Source: Berkiella_A sp963976875 (GTDB lineage: Bacteria > Pseudomonadota > Gammaproteobacteria > Berkiellales > Berkiellaceae). From it: a DNA stretch of 64,000 nt. How positions within the stretch are numbered: the stretch's first letter is position 1; every line of letters begins with the position of its first letter. The notes under the pieces were generated by a model that worked only from the letters and a program-made list of their open reading frames with translations, was not told the origin of the DNA and did no database searches. The translations under genes were made by a program, and so were the position numbers. Positions 53,691 to 62,439 of this stretch are shown piece after piece. The stretch spans positions 124,001 through 188,000 of the forward strand of contig CAXBML010000003.1 of assembly GCA_963976875.1 (NCBI GenBank), written 5' to 3'.

Positions 53691-53925
53691 TTAAAAAACC
53701 AACAAGAAAAACATACTGTGTTTTATTACTCATAAAGAAAAATATAAATTATAAAACGAGATAAATATGGCTAATTGTGTCTAAATAATGATTTGAGAGA
53801 GACCCAAACTAATTTATTTCTATTTTTTACGACTATTTTGCAACAAATTATTGATTTTATTTCGTTCCAATGCGTTAATAACTGTGGTATTGTTTTTTTT
53901 GGTATGAACCCGGAGGAAAATTTTC

Positions 53926-54465
53926 ATGGCACCAAAGAAGAAAAAGGCAACGAAAGCTCGAAAGGCTACTGCAACGAAGAAGAAAACCACTGCAAAACGC
54001 AAAGCACCTGCTCGCAAGAAAGTGGCTAAAACTAAAGCAAAAACCAAGAAAAAAGTAACACGCAAGAAAACTGCGACCAAAGTTGCTTCAAGAGCTAAAA
54101 AAACAACAGCGACTAAGAAAGCGGTTGCTAATGTTGTTAAGTTGCCAACTTCAGTTGTTTCTCAGAAACAAACTAAAGCACAAATTTTCACTGAAATCTC
54201 AGAAAATACAGGCGTATCTAAAGCCGATGTTAAAAATGTATTTGCAGCATTGAGAAACTTAGTAGAGCGTCACTTGAAAACTCGTGGTTCAGGACAGTTC
54301 ATTGTTCCTGAATTGGGTCTAAAAGTTCGTCGCGTTGCCAAAAAAGCAACTAAAGCTAGAAAAGGCAGAAACCCTTTCACTGGCGAAGAAATCATGATCT
54401 CAGCGAAGCCAGCTCGCAAAGCTGTTAGAGCGACTGTACTCAAGAACCTAAAAGAAGTTGTATAG
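53926..54465 (+). CDS. Histone-H1-like protein fused to HU/IHF-like domain
   Basis: Nucleoid-associated protein of 179 residues. The first 75 residues are Lys/Ala/Thr/Arg-rich (MAPKKKKATKARKATATKKK), like the tail of histone H1 or bacterial H1-like proteins. Residues about 82-179 form an HU/IHF-type domain: TKAQIFTEISENTGVSKADV, then KNVFAALRNLVERHLK and the beta arm region RKGRNPFTGEEIMISAKPAR ending in VRATVLKNLKEVV. A strong GGAGG lies at 53912-53916. It probably compacts the chromosome, perhaps in a developmental form, though an exported role cannot be excluded. Confidence 0.93.
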   Translation: MAPKKKKATKARKATATKKKTTAKRKAPARKKVAKTKAKTKKKVTRKKTATKVASRAKKTTATKKAVANVVKLPTSVVSQKQTKAQIFTEISENTGVSKADVKNVFAALRNLVERHLKTRGSGQFIVPELGLKVRRVAKKATKARKGRNPFTGEEIMISAKPARKAVRATVLKNLKEVV

Positions 54466-54547
54466 CTTCTAATTGTTAGCGTCTATTGTGCTTGTATAGG
54501 CAATAGGCGCTATAATTACCCATTCCTTCAAAATTTGTTGATCCCGT

Positions 54548-55468
54548 ATGCCCCTGCATCCAACTGTCAAATTAATTATTGATAAGACCTATCGATCGGA
54601 TTTTGGAAATTTGCATAAAAAGCCTATTTCTGAGGTTAGAAATGCTTTTAAAAAAGGGACTAGCACGCCTCATCGCGTCATTGATAATAAGTTTCTTGAA
54701 GTTATTACTTTGAGTAGCGGGGCAAGTATCAGACTTCATACACCCAAAAGTATCAAAAATGATGGTTTGCTTTTTTATATTAAGGCTTGTGGTTATTCAT
54801 TTGGTCACAATACGGACTCAGATTTAGGCTGTCAGAGATTGGCAAACCATTTAAACTGTAAAGTCGCGGCAATAGAGCACCGGTTAGCTCCAGAGTTTAA
54901 GTTTCCTTTGCCCTTTGAGGATTGTATTAATGCGGTAGAGTATTTATACCATTATCATGAAAAGTATAATATAAATCCAGATAAATTTATCAGTTGGGGT
55001 GAAAGTAGTGGGGCTAATATATCAGCTGGGCTGGGGCATTATTTTCGAGATCTAGGACAACAAAAACTAAAAACTCAGGTCTTATTTTATCCGCCATTAG
55101 ACTACTCGCGATCTTATGACTCAAATTTTAAGTATGGGCATAAATTTTTAACTGAAATCTCAATCAGCGATTATTTCATTCGTCAGTATGTTGAAAATGA
55201 GTCTGATTTAGCCCATAAATATATTTCGCCAATGCTCAGTACTAATTTTTGCGGTTTACCACATATTGTGTTGTTGAGTGCCCAATATGATTTATTTTCA
55301 GATGAACATGCGAAATATGCAGAGAAAATAGCCCAAGCAGGAGGCTCGGTTGATATTCTATACGCAACTGGCTTAGTGCATGGTTTTTTGTGGCATCAAA
55401 AATATATTCAAGAGGTGTCATATTACGTTCGTTATGCGCTTGAAAAAGTTCAGGAAGCTTTAAAATAA
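54548..55468 (+). CDS. Alpha/beta hydrolase fold-3 (HSL-like) esterase
   Basis: Hormone-sensitive-lipase-family hydrolase of 306 residues. The nucleophile elbow is WGESSGANIS. The catalytic Asp is likely in SAQYDLFSDEHAKYA and His in GLVHGFLWHQ, so the triad is present. The family HGGG oxyanion motif is degenerate (IKACGYSFG), lacking both His and the triple Gly. AIEHRLAPEFKFPLPFEDCI is a strong family signature. No signal peptide. The product may act on short acyl esters; the altered oxyanion hole may change activity. Confidence 0.87.
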   Translation: MPLHPTVKLIIDKTYRSDFGNLHKKPISEVRNAFKKGTSTPHRVIDNKFLEVITLSSGASIRLHTPKSIKNDGLLFYIKACGYSFGHNTDSDLGCQRLANHLNCKVAAIEHRLAPEFKFPLPFEDCINAVEYLYHYHEKYNINPDKFISWGESSGANISAGLGHYFRDLGQQKLKTQVLFYPPLDYSRSYDSNFKYGHKFLTEISISDYFIRQYVENESDLAHKYISPMLSTNFCGLPHIVLLSAQYDLFSDEHAKYAEKIAQAGGSVDILYATGLVHGFLWHQKYIQEVSYYVRYALEKVQEALK

Positions 55469-55620
55469 GATTTTTTGTTATTGAATTTAGTATAACGTTT
55501 GGCGCTTTTTTTAGCGTATTGTCATTACTTGCCGCCAGGCAGATATAATGCCGTTGCAGGCTTCATTGATATGAACAAATCTGCTGAGCATCTCCCCGAG
55601 CACTATAAAGACTGACTAAA

Positions 55621-56805
55621 CTAACAATCACACATTATAATATTATTCATCATTGCTAGTTCATCGTGTATTGGTAACAAGTGCTGCGGCTCCATGAATT
55701 CTGAGCTTGGTGCTTCTACAGTTGTCAGGATAGGACTAGAGCTAGAGGTCGTTATATTATTGGGGGTGAAGTTTTTTTCAATTAAGGTCTCTGGAAACAA
55801 CTCTGCAAGTAAATTGATTAAATCATATGGGGCATCCTGTCCCTGAGCTTGAATTTGTGTCTGATTAAACTCTGTAATAAAACTGGTATCTATATTATGC
55901 TCGTTCGCAAAATCAACGAGCTGTTTAAATTCTGTAATTTCAGCTTGAGAAGATTCATCTTTGCCTTCTATTAGTGGTGCAACAACAGAAGCCTTGAAAT
56001 AATAAGTACCTTCTTTGTATTCGCAATGCTCCCATAGGAGCTGGTTTGGCAGTACTAATAATTCACATTCAGATTCAAAGTGAGATAAGCCAGAAATATC
56101 CTTACCATAGGCGCCATCAAAAGTAATAAGGCTTCCATTGCTAAAAGCGTCGCCTATATATGAGTCGAAAGATGTACTAATAAATGCCAGGTTTTCGGAT
56201 ACAGGGAAGTCGCTGTTGATTAAAGCCATGCGATGTTCTATTTCTTCAAACGAGGTTGAGCTTTCGCCCCTAAAGGTTTGGCCAGAATAGTCTACTTCGG
56301 GCATAATTTTATTTAAGCCCGAACTTAAAAATGCAGTATTAAGTAAAAGTTTATTCGCTGAATTGTTTATACCATTATCATTATAAAAGTCAGGATGTAT
56401 ACGTCCAGTTTTGCCATAAAGGAAACTATTAATGCTAGCGTATTCTGAACCGGTATAGTTTTGTATGGCCGTTCTTTCAGCCTCGTTTATGGCAGAATAT
56501 TTTGGGTCGGTATTTGAGTTGTATCTATAGCCGTAATACCCAAAATCATTATGAGCATATTTAGCGGTAAATTTTTCAGCGTCATGCGCATCCAGCGTTA
56601 TATGGTTTAAATTTGCTTTTTGCGTTAACTCTGAGATATTTATTTTAATATTTCCAACAGTGGCATATAGGTTTTCTTTGCCCTGTATGTTGTTTTCCAA
56701 CGTATAATTTATTTTATTTTCTGCATGCAAGGCACACTTTATAAATAATTCGTATTTTTGAGTATGAATACTTTTATTAAGAGGACCATTCATTAAACCG
56801 TGCAT
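55621..56805 (-). CDS. Predicted R-S-E-type mono-ADP-ribosyltransferase, effector/toxin candidate
   Basis: A 394-residue protein with the three motifs of arginine-type ADP-ribosyltransferases in order. SGQTFRGESS supplies the NAD-binding Arg 179, LAFISTSFDS the STS motif (residues 210-212), and HFESECELLVLP the E-x-E motif (Glu 246 and Glu 248, just before Leu-Leu). The helical segment YTGSEYASINSFLYGK before the Arg motif is typical of the fold. The N-terminal 90 residues and the Thr/Ser-rich C-terminal part are unassigned. No signal peptide. It is likely an effector delivered to the host or an intoxicating protein. The target is unknown. Confidence 0.8.
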   Translation of the reverse strand: MHGLMNGPLNKSIHTQKYELFIKCALHAENKINYTLENNIQGKENLYATVGNIKINISELTQKANLNHITLDAHDAEKFTAKYAHNDFGYYGYRYNSNTDPKYSAINEAERTAIQNYTGSEYASINSFLYGKTGRIHPDFYNDNGINNSANKLLLNTAFLSSGLNKIMPEVDYSGQTFRGESSTSFEEIEHRMALINSDFPVSENLAFISTSFDSYIGDAFSNGSLITFDGAYGKDISGLSHFESECELLVLPNQLLWEHCEYKEGTYYFKASVVAPLIEGKDESSQAEITEFKQLVDFANEHNIDTSFITEFNQTQIQAQGQDAPYDLINLLAELFPETLIEKNFTPNNITTSSSSPILTTVEAPSSEFMEPQHLLPIHDELAMMNNIIMCDC

Positions 56806-57025
56806 ATAAAACCTTTTTAAAATTACTATTCAAATTGACCGCTTGTCGCTACAGAGCCGCTAATGATACTGTTAAAGAGGGGGTGAGTCAAGGCATTTAA
56901 CTAACAATATTTGATTTATTCTATGGTTTGTTATGCTTGCTTAAATGCTTTAGAGGTTTGTAATATAGCTTTTTTGTAAATTTTATTGATAAATGGGTAA
57001 TAAATATTATTAGGAGTCTTGCTCT

Positions 57026-57610
57026 ATGGTGAACGAAGTTTTAAATTTTTGGTTTGATTATGAGAATAATCCAGACCCGTTATATAACCGGACAATTTGG
57101 TGGCAAAAAAATGAACATACAGATAATATTATCCGAGAAAAATTTGCCAACTTGAATTATCAAGCTACCTCCGGTCAACTAGACAGTTGGCTGGCGTCAC
57201 CTAAAAGCACTTTAGCATTTATAATTTTAATTGATCAGTTTTCAAGAAACTTATATAGAAATACGCCAAAAATGTTTGCACATGATTCTTTAGCGCTGAA
57301 TGCCGCTAAAAATATCGTTGCTAGTAGTAAAGATAAAATATTAACTTTAACGGAACGTGTTTTTCTATATTTGCCTTTTGAGCACTCAGAGAACTTCAAT
57401 GACCAAGAAATGAGTATAGCACTATACCAAAGACTAGTAGATGAGACACCAGAGGCGCATAAGAAAACTGCAGAAGCGTTTCTGAGCTTTGCTCAAGCAC
57501 ATTATGATATTATAGAAAAATTTGGTCGATATCCTCATCGAAACAAAATTCTTTCTCGTGACAGTACTGCGGATGAGATAGATTTTATGAAAACACATCA
57601 GGGCTTCTAG
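57026..57610 (+). CDS. DUF924 family protein
   Basis: Conserved protein of 194 residues, all-helical tetratricopeptide-like fold of unknown function. Family features are visible: VLNFWFDYENNP at the start, TIWWQKNEHTDNIIREKFAN, ASPKSTLAFIILIDQFSRNL, FVYLPFEHSE-type FLYLPFEHSENFNDQEMSI, and FGRYPHRNKILSRDSTADEI near the end. AGGAG lies before the ATG. Its role is not established in the family. Confidence 0.92.
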   Translation: MVNEVLNFWFDYENNPDPLYNRTIWWQKNEHTDNIIREKFANLNYQATSGQLDSWLASPKSTLAFIILIDQFSRNLYRNTPKMFAHDSLALNAAKNIVASSKDKILTLTERVFLYLPFEHSENFNDQEMSIALYQRLVDETPEAHKKTAEAFLSFAQAHYDIIEKFGRYPHRNKILSRDSTADEIDFMKTHQGF

Positions 57611-57636
57611 TTAAAGGTTTATTCAGCAGAGCTTTA

Positions 57637-57667
57637 TAATACCGAGCCGCTGAAGGGCTCGGTATTA
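57637..57667. terminator. Stem-loop between convergent genes
   Basis: A 12-bp perfect stem (57637-57648 with 57656-57667, TAATACCGAGCC and its complement) and a 7-base loop, between the DUF924 gene and the M3 peptidase. Probably a shared bidirectional terminator. Confidence 0.6.
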
Positions 57668-57681
57668 TGGTATCTTAAAAA

Positions 57682-60240
57682 TCAGATTTGAAATTTTTGT
57701 CGAAGCTCTCCATCTTCCCCTGTTTCTTGTGCTTTTATCCCTGCGTAATAAGCAGAGCTGTAGGCTTGCCATTGAAAGCAGCTCATAGCTTGTGTCGTTG
57801 GACTTTGTGCTGCATCCATCCCCAACTTTAGAGCATTAACCTCCATTTGATCGATATTGGGTGAGGATTGATTACTTTGCGCTTTATAATAATCTAGAGC
57901 GTTATTTTTCATCTTTTCTCTTACCAGGGATACAGCTAGAGTACCAACAAATACTATAGCCCCAGTTGCAATTCCAGAAACTAAGCCGATGGGTAGGGCA
58001 AATGGAAATATGGTTGCAGGAATGAGTGATAAGCCAACAGGTATTAATCCTAATAATGCGGGGATAAAAAATTTGCTGGCCGATAAGCTCGCGGGTAGAA
58101 GATGTTTTCCAACTCGCGTGAATATTGAGTTATGTTTTATGTCATTATTTTGTGTCGTATGCGAAGTATGGTGTTTATTTGATTTAGACGAAAATGCACC
58201 AACTTGAGGCTGATCTGTAATATCTAAGACATCTGATTTTATGGCTTCTGCCAAAGCTTTAGGATCAGGGTCTTTGCCTAAAAATGTTTTGACTAATGCC
58301 ATAAATTCTTGACTGCCACCTGGCGCTAAAATAGTCTCAACATACTTTCTACCGAGCTTAGGATCCATTATACCCTGTTGTTTAAACTCATTAAATAAAT
58401 TATGTGATATATTTAATGCCCAGTTATAACCATAATATCCAGCAGAGTAAGCACCTGCAAAAATATGACCAAAAGTATTGGGCATATGATCATCCTCTGT
58501 TGTAGGTATTACGTGTACTGTATTTCTGGCTGCCAGCCATAAACGCTGAATATCGTCAGGTGTTAATTTTGAGGTAATGGTGTGTAGTTTAAAGTCAAAC
58601 ATGGCATAACAGAGTTGTTGCAGCTCATTTAGGGCGGCATTATAATTTCGACTTTTACCAATCGCTTCGATTAAAGGATCAGGCAAGGATTCACCTGTTT
58701 TATAATGCTGAGAAAGCATTTTTAATGTTTGGGGATCCCAGATCCAGTTTTCCATCATTTGACTCGGTGCTTCTACAGCATCCCAGGGGACGCCATTTGG
58801 CCCTGCGATAGAGGGAAAATTTATCTGAGACAAAATATGATGTAGGCAATGACCAAATTCATGAAAGGTTGTTTGGACTTCTCGGTGGCTCAATAGAGCA
58901 GGTTGTTCTTTTGTGGGTTTGCCAAAATTGGTATTTAAGAATGCAATGGGTAAATATTTCTCTTTGCCGTACTTGAAGCGATCTTCGCATTGGTTCATCC
59001 AAGCGCCGCCACGTTTCTCGCCATTGCGGGCAAAGAGATCCATATAGACTTCCCCTAGCTTGTCGCCAGATTCAGCATAAACTGAAAATAGCTTTACCTC
59101 TGGATCCCATTTGTCAAATTTTGTCTCTTCGACAATAGATATTCCAAAGATTTGCTTTACGATTCCAAACATACCAGACAAGACAAAATCAGCAGGGAAA
59201 TATTCTTTGATTTTTTTCTCGTCAACTGAAAATGCTGTTTCCTTTAACTTATTTGAAACATAAGCTATGTCATATGTTCGTAGATCATCAATACCACAAT
59301 AGCTTTTGGCAAAGTCTCTTAAACGTTTTAATTCTAACTCAGCTTGTGGTCTAACGCCCTTGGCCAGGCCCATTAACATTTTGTCAACGTCATGGCGAGT
59401 TGCCATTTTAGATGATAGGGATAAATCCACATGATCCTTAAACCCCAGCAAGTTGGCTTCTCTTTGTTTTAAAGCTAAAATTTTCACCATGATCGGGGAG
59501 TTGTTGTGCTCTGGATCAGTGGCTTCAGCTGAGCCTGCAATATTGTGTGCATGGCTGATTTCTTCTCTTAACGATCGTGAATCAGCAAAACGCACGACAT
59601 CGCCTAAAACATTTGGCGCCAATGTTAATAACCATCCTTTTTGTTGTTTTGATTCGGCCAATTCTTTCGCTGCTTGTTTTGTGGATTCAGGTACCCCTGA
59701 CAAATCAGACTCATCTGTGATGAGCTTTGTCCAAGCGTCAATAGCCGCTGTCTTATTATTCGAAAATAGCTCTTTTAGCTCGGTTAATTCTTTTCGGATA
59801 GATTTTAACTCGGCTTGCGCACTATCAGATAATTCAATGCCAGATAGTTTAAAATTGCGGAGGTAGTCTTTGATCAGAGCTTGTTCGGCTGGTGGGCGGT
59901 GCTTAAACTTATGAGATTTTTCTAATTTTTTTATTTGCTTGAATAGTTTTTTGTTTTGAAAAATATCTAAATGGAATTCAGACACTTTTTTTTGCGCTTG
60001 TTCTATCGCGGCACTATATTCTGGCGTTTTTTTGACATCGTTTAAATGCGAGATAGGTTGCCAGACTTGTCCAAACTCATATACGAGCCTTTCTAGCCGA
60101 ATCATTAATGAACCAAAATTATGTTTTCGGTGACGTTTTAGTATTTTATTGATACCATCTCGATAATCTTTTAATGCTGTATCAATAATAGTGTTTATTT
60201 TATCGGCGGTTAAATCTGAAAATTTATTATGTGCAGGCAT
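57682..60240 (-). CDS. M3-family oligopeptidase with C-terminal membrane extension
   Basis: Zinc oligopeptidase of the thimet/oligopeptidase A group, cutting short peptides. ATG 60240 with GGAG upstream gives 852 residues; the family norm is about 680. The HEFGH zinc motif is at about residues 460-464 (TTFHEFGHCLHHILSQ), and the downstream Glu lies in GVPWDAVEAPSQMMENW. YYGYNWALNISHNLFNEF marks the normal C-terminal region. About 180 extra residues follow. They include two hydrophobic stretches (about 717-770, FFIPALLGLIPVGLSLIPAT and GLVSGIATGAIVFVGTLAVS) that could form a membrane hairpin, then a soluble tail. Anchoring to a membrane is inferred. Confidence 0.9.
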   Translation of the reverse strand: MPAHNKFSDLTADKINTIIDTALKDYRDGINKILKRHRKHNFGSLMIRLERLVYEFGQVWQPISHLNDVKKTPEYSAAIEQAQKKVSEFHLDIFQNKKLFKQIKKLEKSHKFKHRPPAEQALIKDYLRNFKLSGIELSDSAQAELKSIRKELTELKELFSNNKTAAIDAWTKLITDESDLSGVPESTKQAAKELAESKQQKGWLLTLAPNVLGDVVRFADSRSLREEISHAHNIAGSAEATDPEHNNSPIMVKILALKQREANLLGFKDHVDLSLSSKMATRHDVDKMLMGLAKGVRPQAELELKRLRDFAKSYCGIDDLRTYDIAYVSNKLKETAFSVDEKKIKEYFPADFVLSGMFGIVKQIFGISIVEETKFDKWDPEVKLFSVYAESGDKLGEVYMDLFARNGEKRGGAWMNQCEDRFKYGKEKYLPIAFLNTNFGKPTKEQPALLSHREVQTTFHEFGHCLHHILSQINFPSIAGPNGVPWDAVEAPSQMMENWIWDPQTLKMLSQHYKTGESLPDPLIEAIGKSRNYNAALNELQQLCYAMFDFKLHTITSKLTPDDIQRLWLAARNTVHVIPTTEDDHMPNTFGHIFAGAYSAGYYGYNWALNISHNLFNEFKQQGIMDPKLGRKYVETILAPGGSQEFMALVKTFLGKDPDPKALAEAIKSDVLDITDQPQVGAFSSKSNKHHTSHTTQNNDIKHNSIFTRVGKHLLPASLSASKFFIPALLGLIPVGLSLIPATIFPFALPIGLVSGIATGAIVFVGTLAVSLVREKMKNNALDYYKAQSNQSSPNIDQMEVNALKLGMDAAQSPTTQAMSCFQWQAYSSAYYAGIKAQETGEDGELRQKFQI

Positions 60241-60336
60241 TTTTCTCACTCCTTGAGATAAGTTCAAATCATCCTTGATCTGAACACATAAATGACAGCA
60301 AATTGCTGTAACTTTAGCATATCCTTTTTTTTTTGA

Positions 60337-61161
60337 TTAGGCAGCCGACTTTTTTCTTTCAAGCTCATTAAGTTTAGCTGACCAACTCTCTATTAAGTCA
60401 GCGTTATTATGTTGCCAGGGATGAAAATTGGGTTTTAAGTATGAAAAGTAGGGGGCTAATAATTTTCGCAAAACACCTGGATTTGTCCAATAAAACTGGA
60501 AGGCGGTTTTAAGAAACTTTAGCGAGAATAAATTATTATCAGTTCTGGCCATATGGCAGAATGGTCGAATATATCCACTGAAAAAATATAAGCTCATTAA
60601 TATGAAGCTAGTACTTCTTCTTAAATAGCCAATTTTCAGTGCTTTGAGCATATCAAAAACCACCGCTTTGTGTTCAATTTCTTCCACAAAATGCCAATGC
60701 CACATTTCCTTGATTGGTTCTGGCACCCCTTCAAAATAATGCGGGTTTTGTAAGTAGTAATCAGCAAGGATGGCGGTAAAATGCTCTCCTGCGGCTGTCA
60801 TGGCCAGGCGAAACTTTGCCCCCCCTAACCAAGCCAAGCTTTGAATGATTGGGAATTTATAGTTTTTCTGTTTCAGGTTGGGGTAGTGTTTATATATGGT
60901 ATGAACGGCATATTTCATATGTTCTCGGCGATGGTTCGCTTCTTGTTTCAAAAAAGCGCGTACTTCGCCATATAGTTTTTCATCTGTAATGTGTTGTAAA
61001 AACGGCTTAGCACTTCGGATGAAAAACTCTTCCCCATCTGGGATAAATAAACCAAAAATATTAACGTGGTAAGTATGTACAGCAGATTGGTTATACCAGT
61101 GCTTAGGTATATTATTGTTAAATTGGAAGTGTATTCTTCTGGGCGTTATTTGTATACTCAT
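60337..61161 (-). CDS. Predicted metal-dependent hydrolase (PF10118 type)
   Basis: Ferritin-like helical protein of the PF10118 family, 274 residues from ATG 61161 (MSIQITPRRIHF). The frame extends to 61218, but that part overlaps the rhomboid gene. Metal-ligand-like Glu/His clusters appear as FFIRSAKPF, FLKQEANHRREHMKYAVH, AAGEHFTAILADYYL and WHWHFVEEIEHKAVVFDM. Function is not experimentally settled; sterol or lipid hydroxylation has been suggested for relatives. It is probably cotranscribed with the rhomboid gene 13 bases upstream. Confidence 0.85.
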   Translation of the reverse strand: MSIQITPRRIHFQFNNNIPKHWYNQSAVHTYHVNIFGLFIPDGEEFFIRSAKPFLQHITDEKLYGEVRAFLKQEANHRREHMKYAVHTIYKHYPNLKQKNYKFPIIQSLAWLGGAKFRLAMTAAGEHFTAILADYYLQNPHYFEGVPEPIKEMWHWHFVEEIEHKAVVFDMLKALKIGYLRRSTSFILMSLYFFSGYIRPFCHMARTDNNLFSLKFLKTAFQFYWTNPGVLRKLLAPYFSYLKPNFHPWQHNNADLIESWSAKLNELERKKSAA

Positions 61162-61174
61162 CGCCAGAAGTATA

Positions 61175-61831
61175 TCACATTGGCATTGGGATATAAGGGA
61201 TAATAAATATAGCGGCAATGCCAGATAAAAAGCCTAATAAATGCCCCTCCCAAGAGACTCTAGCGCTAGTCGGTACCAAGCTTGTGATAATGCCGCCAAA
61301 ATAATATAGTGCGATACCGCCACAAAAGAGTGCCGTAAAAGTGGGTTGGTTATAGGCTTCACCCATGACATACCCAAAATAGCCTGCGATTAATGCGCTA
61401 GCGCCAACATGATTACCTCGACGTCCAAACAGCCAAACACCCAAGCCAGCTAAAATAGTAATAATTAAGGTTGCGATATAAAATTTTATTTGTCCTAAAG
61501 ACATTGTAAATAGCCCAAGGAAAAAGAGTGGTATTGTATTAAAAAATAAATGATTATAATCGGCGTGTAATACAGGTGCGAAAATAATACCAAATAGACC
61601 TTTAATTCTTCTGGGTTTAATACCTAAAATGTTAAATGGCTTGCCTAATTTAAAGTTAACAATACTAAAAGCCCAAAGCGCTGCAACTATTTTCAGCATG
61701 GCCGGCAGGTTTTCTTTCGAAGCCTGCATAAACTGTTCTAGTTCAAGTCCAAGTTGGGTAAGCATGTCTATCCAATGGTGTATGTAAGCTCGCAAACATT
61801 GCGAACTATTTACGGTACTTAAGTTAATCAT
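61175..61831 (-). CDS. Rhomboid-family intramembrane serine protease
   Basis: Six-helix membrane protease of 218 residues. The catalytic Ser is in the loop GNHVGASALIAGYFGY (G-x-S motif), and the His in SWEGHLLGFLSG. The APVLHADYNHLFFNTIPLFF segment corresponds to the H-x-x-x-H-L-x-x-N rhomboid motif. ATG 61831 lacks a good ribosome site. An internal ATG at 61765 (MLTQLGLELEQF) preceded by GGA is a possible start. The substrate is unknown. Confidence 0.88.
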   Translation of the reverse strand: MINLSTVNSSQCLRAYIHHWIDMLTQLGLELEQFMQASKENLPAMLKIVAALWAFSIVNFKLGKPFNILGIKPRRIKGLFGIIFAPVLHADYNHLFFNTIPLFFLGLFTMSLGQIKFYIATLIITILAGLGVWLFGRRGNHVGASALIAGYFGYVMGEAYNQPTFTALFCGGIALYYFGGIITSLVPTSARVSWEGHLLGFLSGIAAIFIIPYIPMPM

Positions 61832-61950
61832 ATCATAAAAATTAAAGTGATCTACAGCAATTGAGAATCATTTAGAACTGTAGATAATTCTTGCTAAATG
61901 CGTAGTAACAACGTTAGAATTTGTCATCGTTTTTAATAAAGGGATATCCA

Positions 61951-62373
61951 ATGAAAAAGAATGAACCAATCAAAAACATTATGTCTTCTAAATTAGTGTT
62001 TGCGACTATCAACAGTAAAATCTCTGAAGTAAAGAGTCTGATGCAAGAGAATCATATTCATCATGTTCCTGTCGTCTCTGGTAAAAAATTAATTGGCTTG
62101 GTTAGTCGAGTTGATCTTTTAAGATCTTCTTTTAGTGATTTATTTGTTAAAGAAGATAAAGCTTCGGCAGATCAGTTGGACAGTGTTGCTTCCATTGAAG
62201 ACGTGATGACCAGGGATATTAAAACCCTTTCAGTTTCAAGTTCTGTACGTGATGCGGCCTTGATATTGTTAGGAAATGATTTTAATTCATTACCTATTAT
62301 TGACAGCAATGAAGAGTTAGCTGGAATTGTTACATCAAAAGATATTACCAGGTATTTGATTGAGCAGCTATAA
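61951..62373 (+). CDS. CBS-domain protein
   Basis: Stand-alone tandem CBS protein of 140 residues. ATG 61951 follows AAAGGG. The two CBS units are about residues 5-65 (IKNIMSSKLVFATINSKISE; HHVPVVSGKKLIGLVSRVDL) and 80-140 (SIEDVMTRDIKTLSVSSSVR; LPIIDSNEELAGIVTSKDIT). Such modules bind adenosine-type ligands and sense energy state. The convergent neighbours are two UspA genes, so a stress-related role is plausible. Confidence 0.92.
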   Translation: MKKNEPIKNIMSSKLVFATINSKISEVKSLMQENHIHHVPVVSGKKLIGLVSRVDLLRSSFSDLFVKEDKASADQLDSVASIEDVMTRDIKTLSVSSSVRDAALILLGNDFNSLPIIDSNEELAGIVTSKDITRYLIEQL

Positions 62374-62396
62374 GTTTTTCTAGTAGCAACTTGTAT

Positions 62397-62429
62397 AATC
62401 CAGGACTGAAAATTCAGCCCTGGATTTTT
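62397..62429. terminator. Bidirectional terminator between CBS and UspA genes
   Basis: AATCCAGG-x-CTGAA stem closing on TTCAG-x-CCTGGATT (62397-62424), followed by five T. It serves the plus-strand CBS gene and possibly the minus-strand uspA. Confidence 0.75.
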
Positions 62430-62439
62430 CAGGAATACT

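Noticed and set aside
53161..53735. Three overlapping plus-strand open frames (137-187 residues, Leu/Ser/Cys/Pro-rich)
   Set aside because: They are simply readings of the 18-19 bp minisatellite in all three frames, with no ribosome site and no non-repeat coding sequence.
53820..54080. Minus-strand hydrophobic frame of 86 residues
   Set aside because: It is antisense to the Lys/Ala-rich start of the histone-like gene; the reverse complement of Lys codons reads as Phe/Leu-rich.
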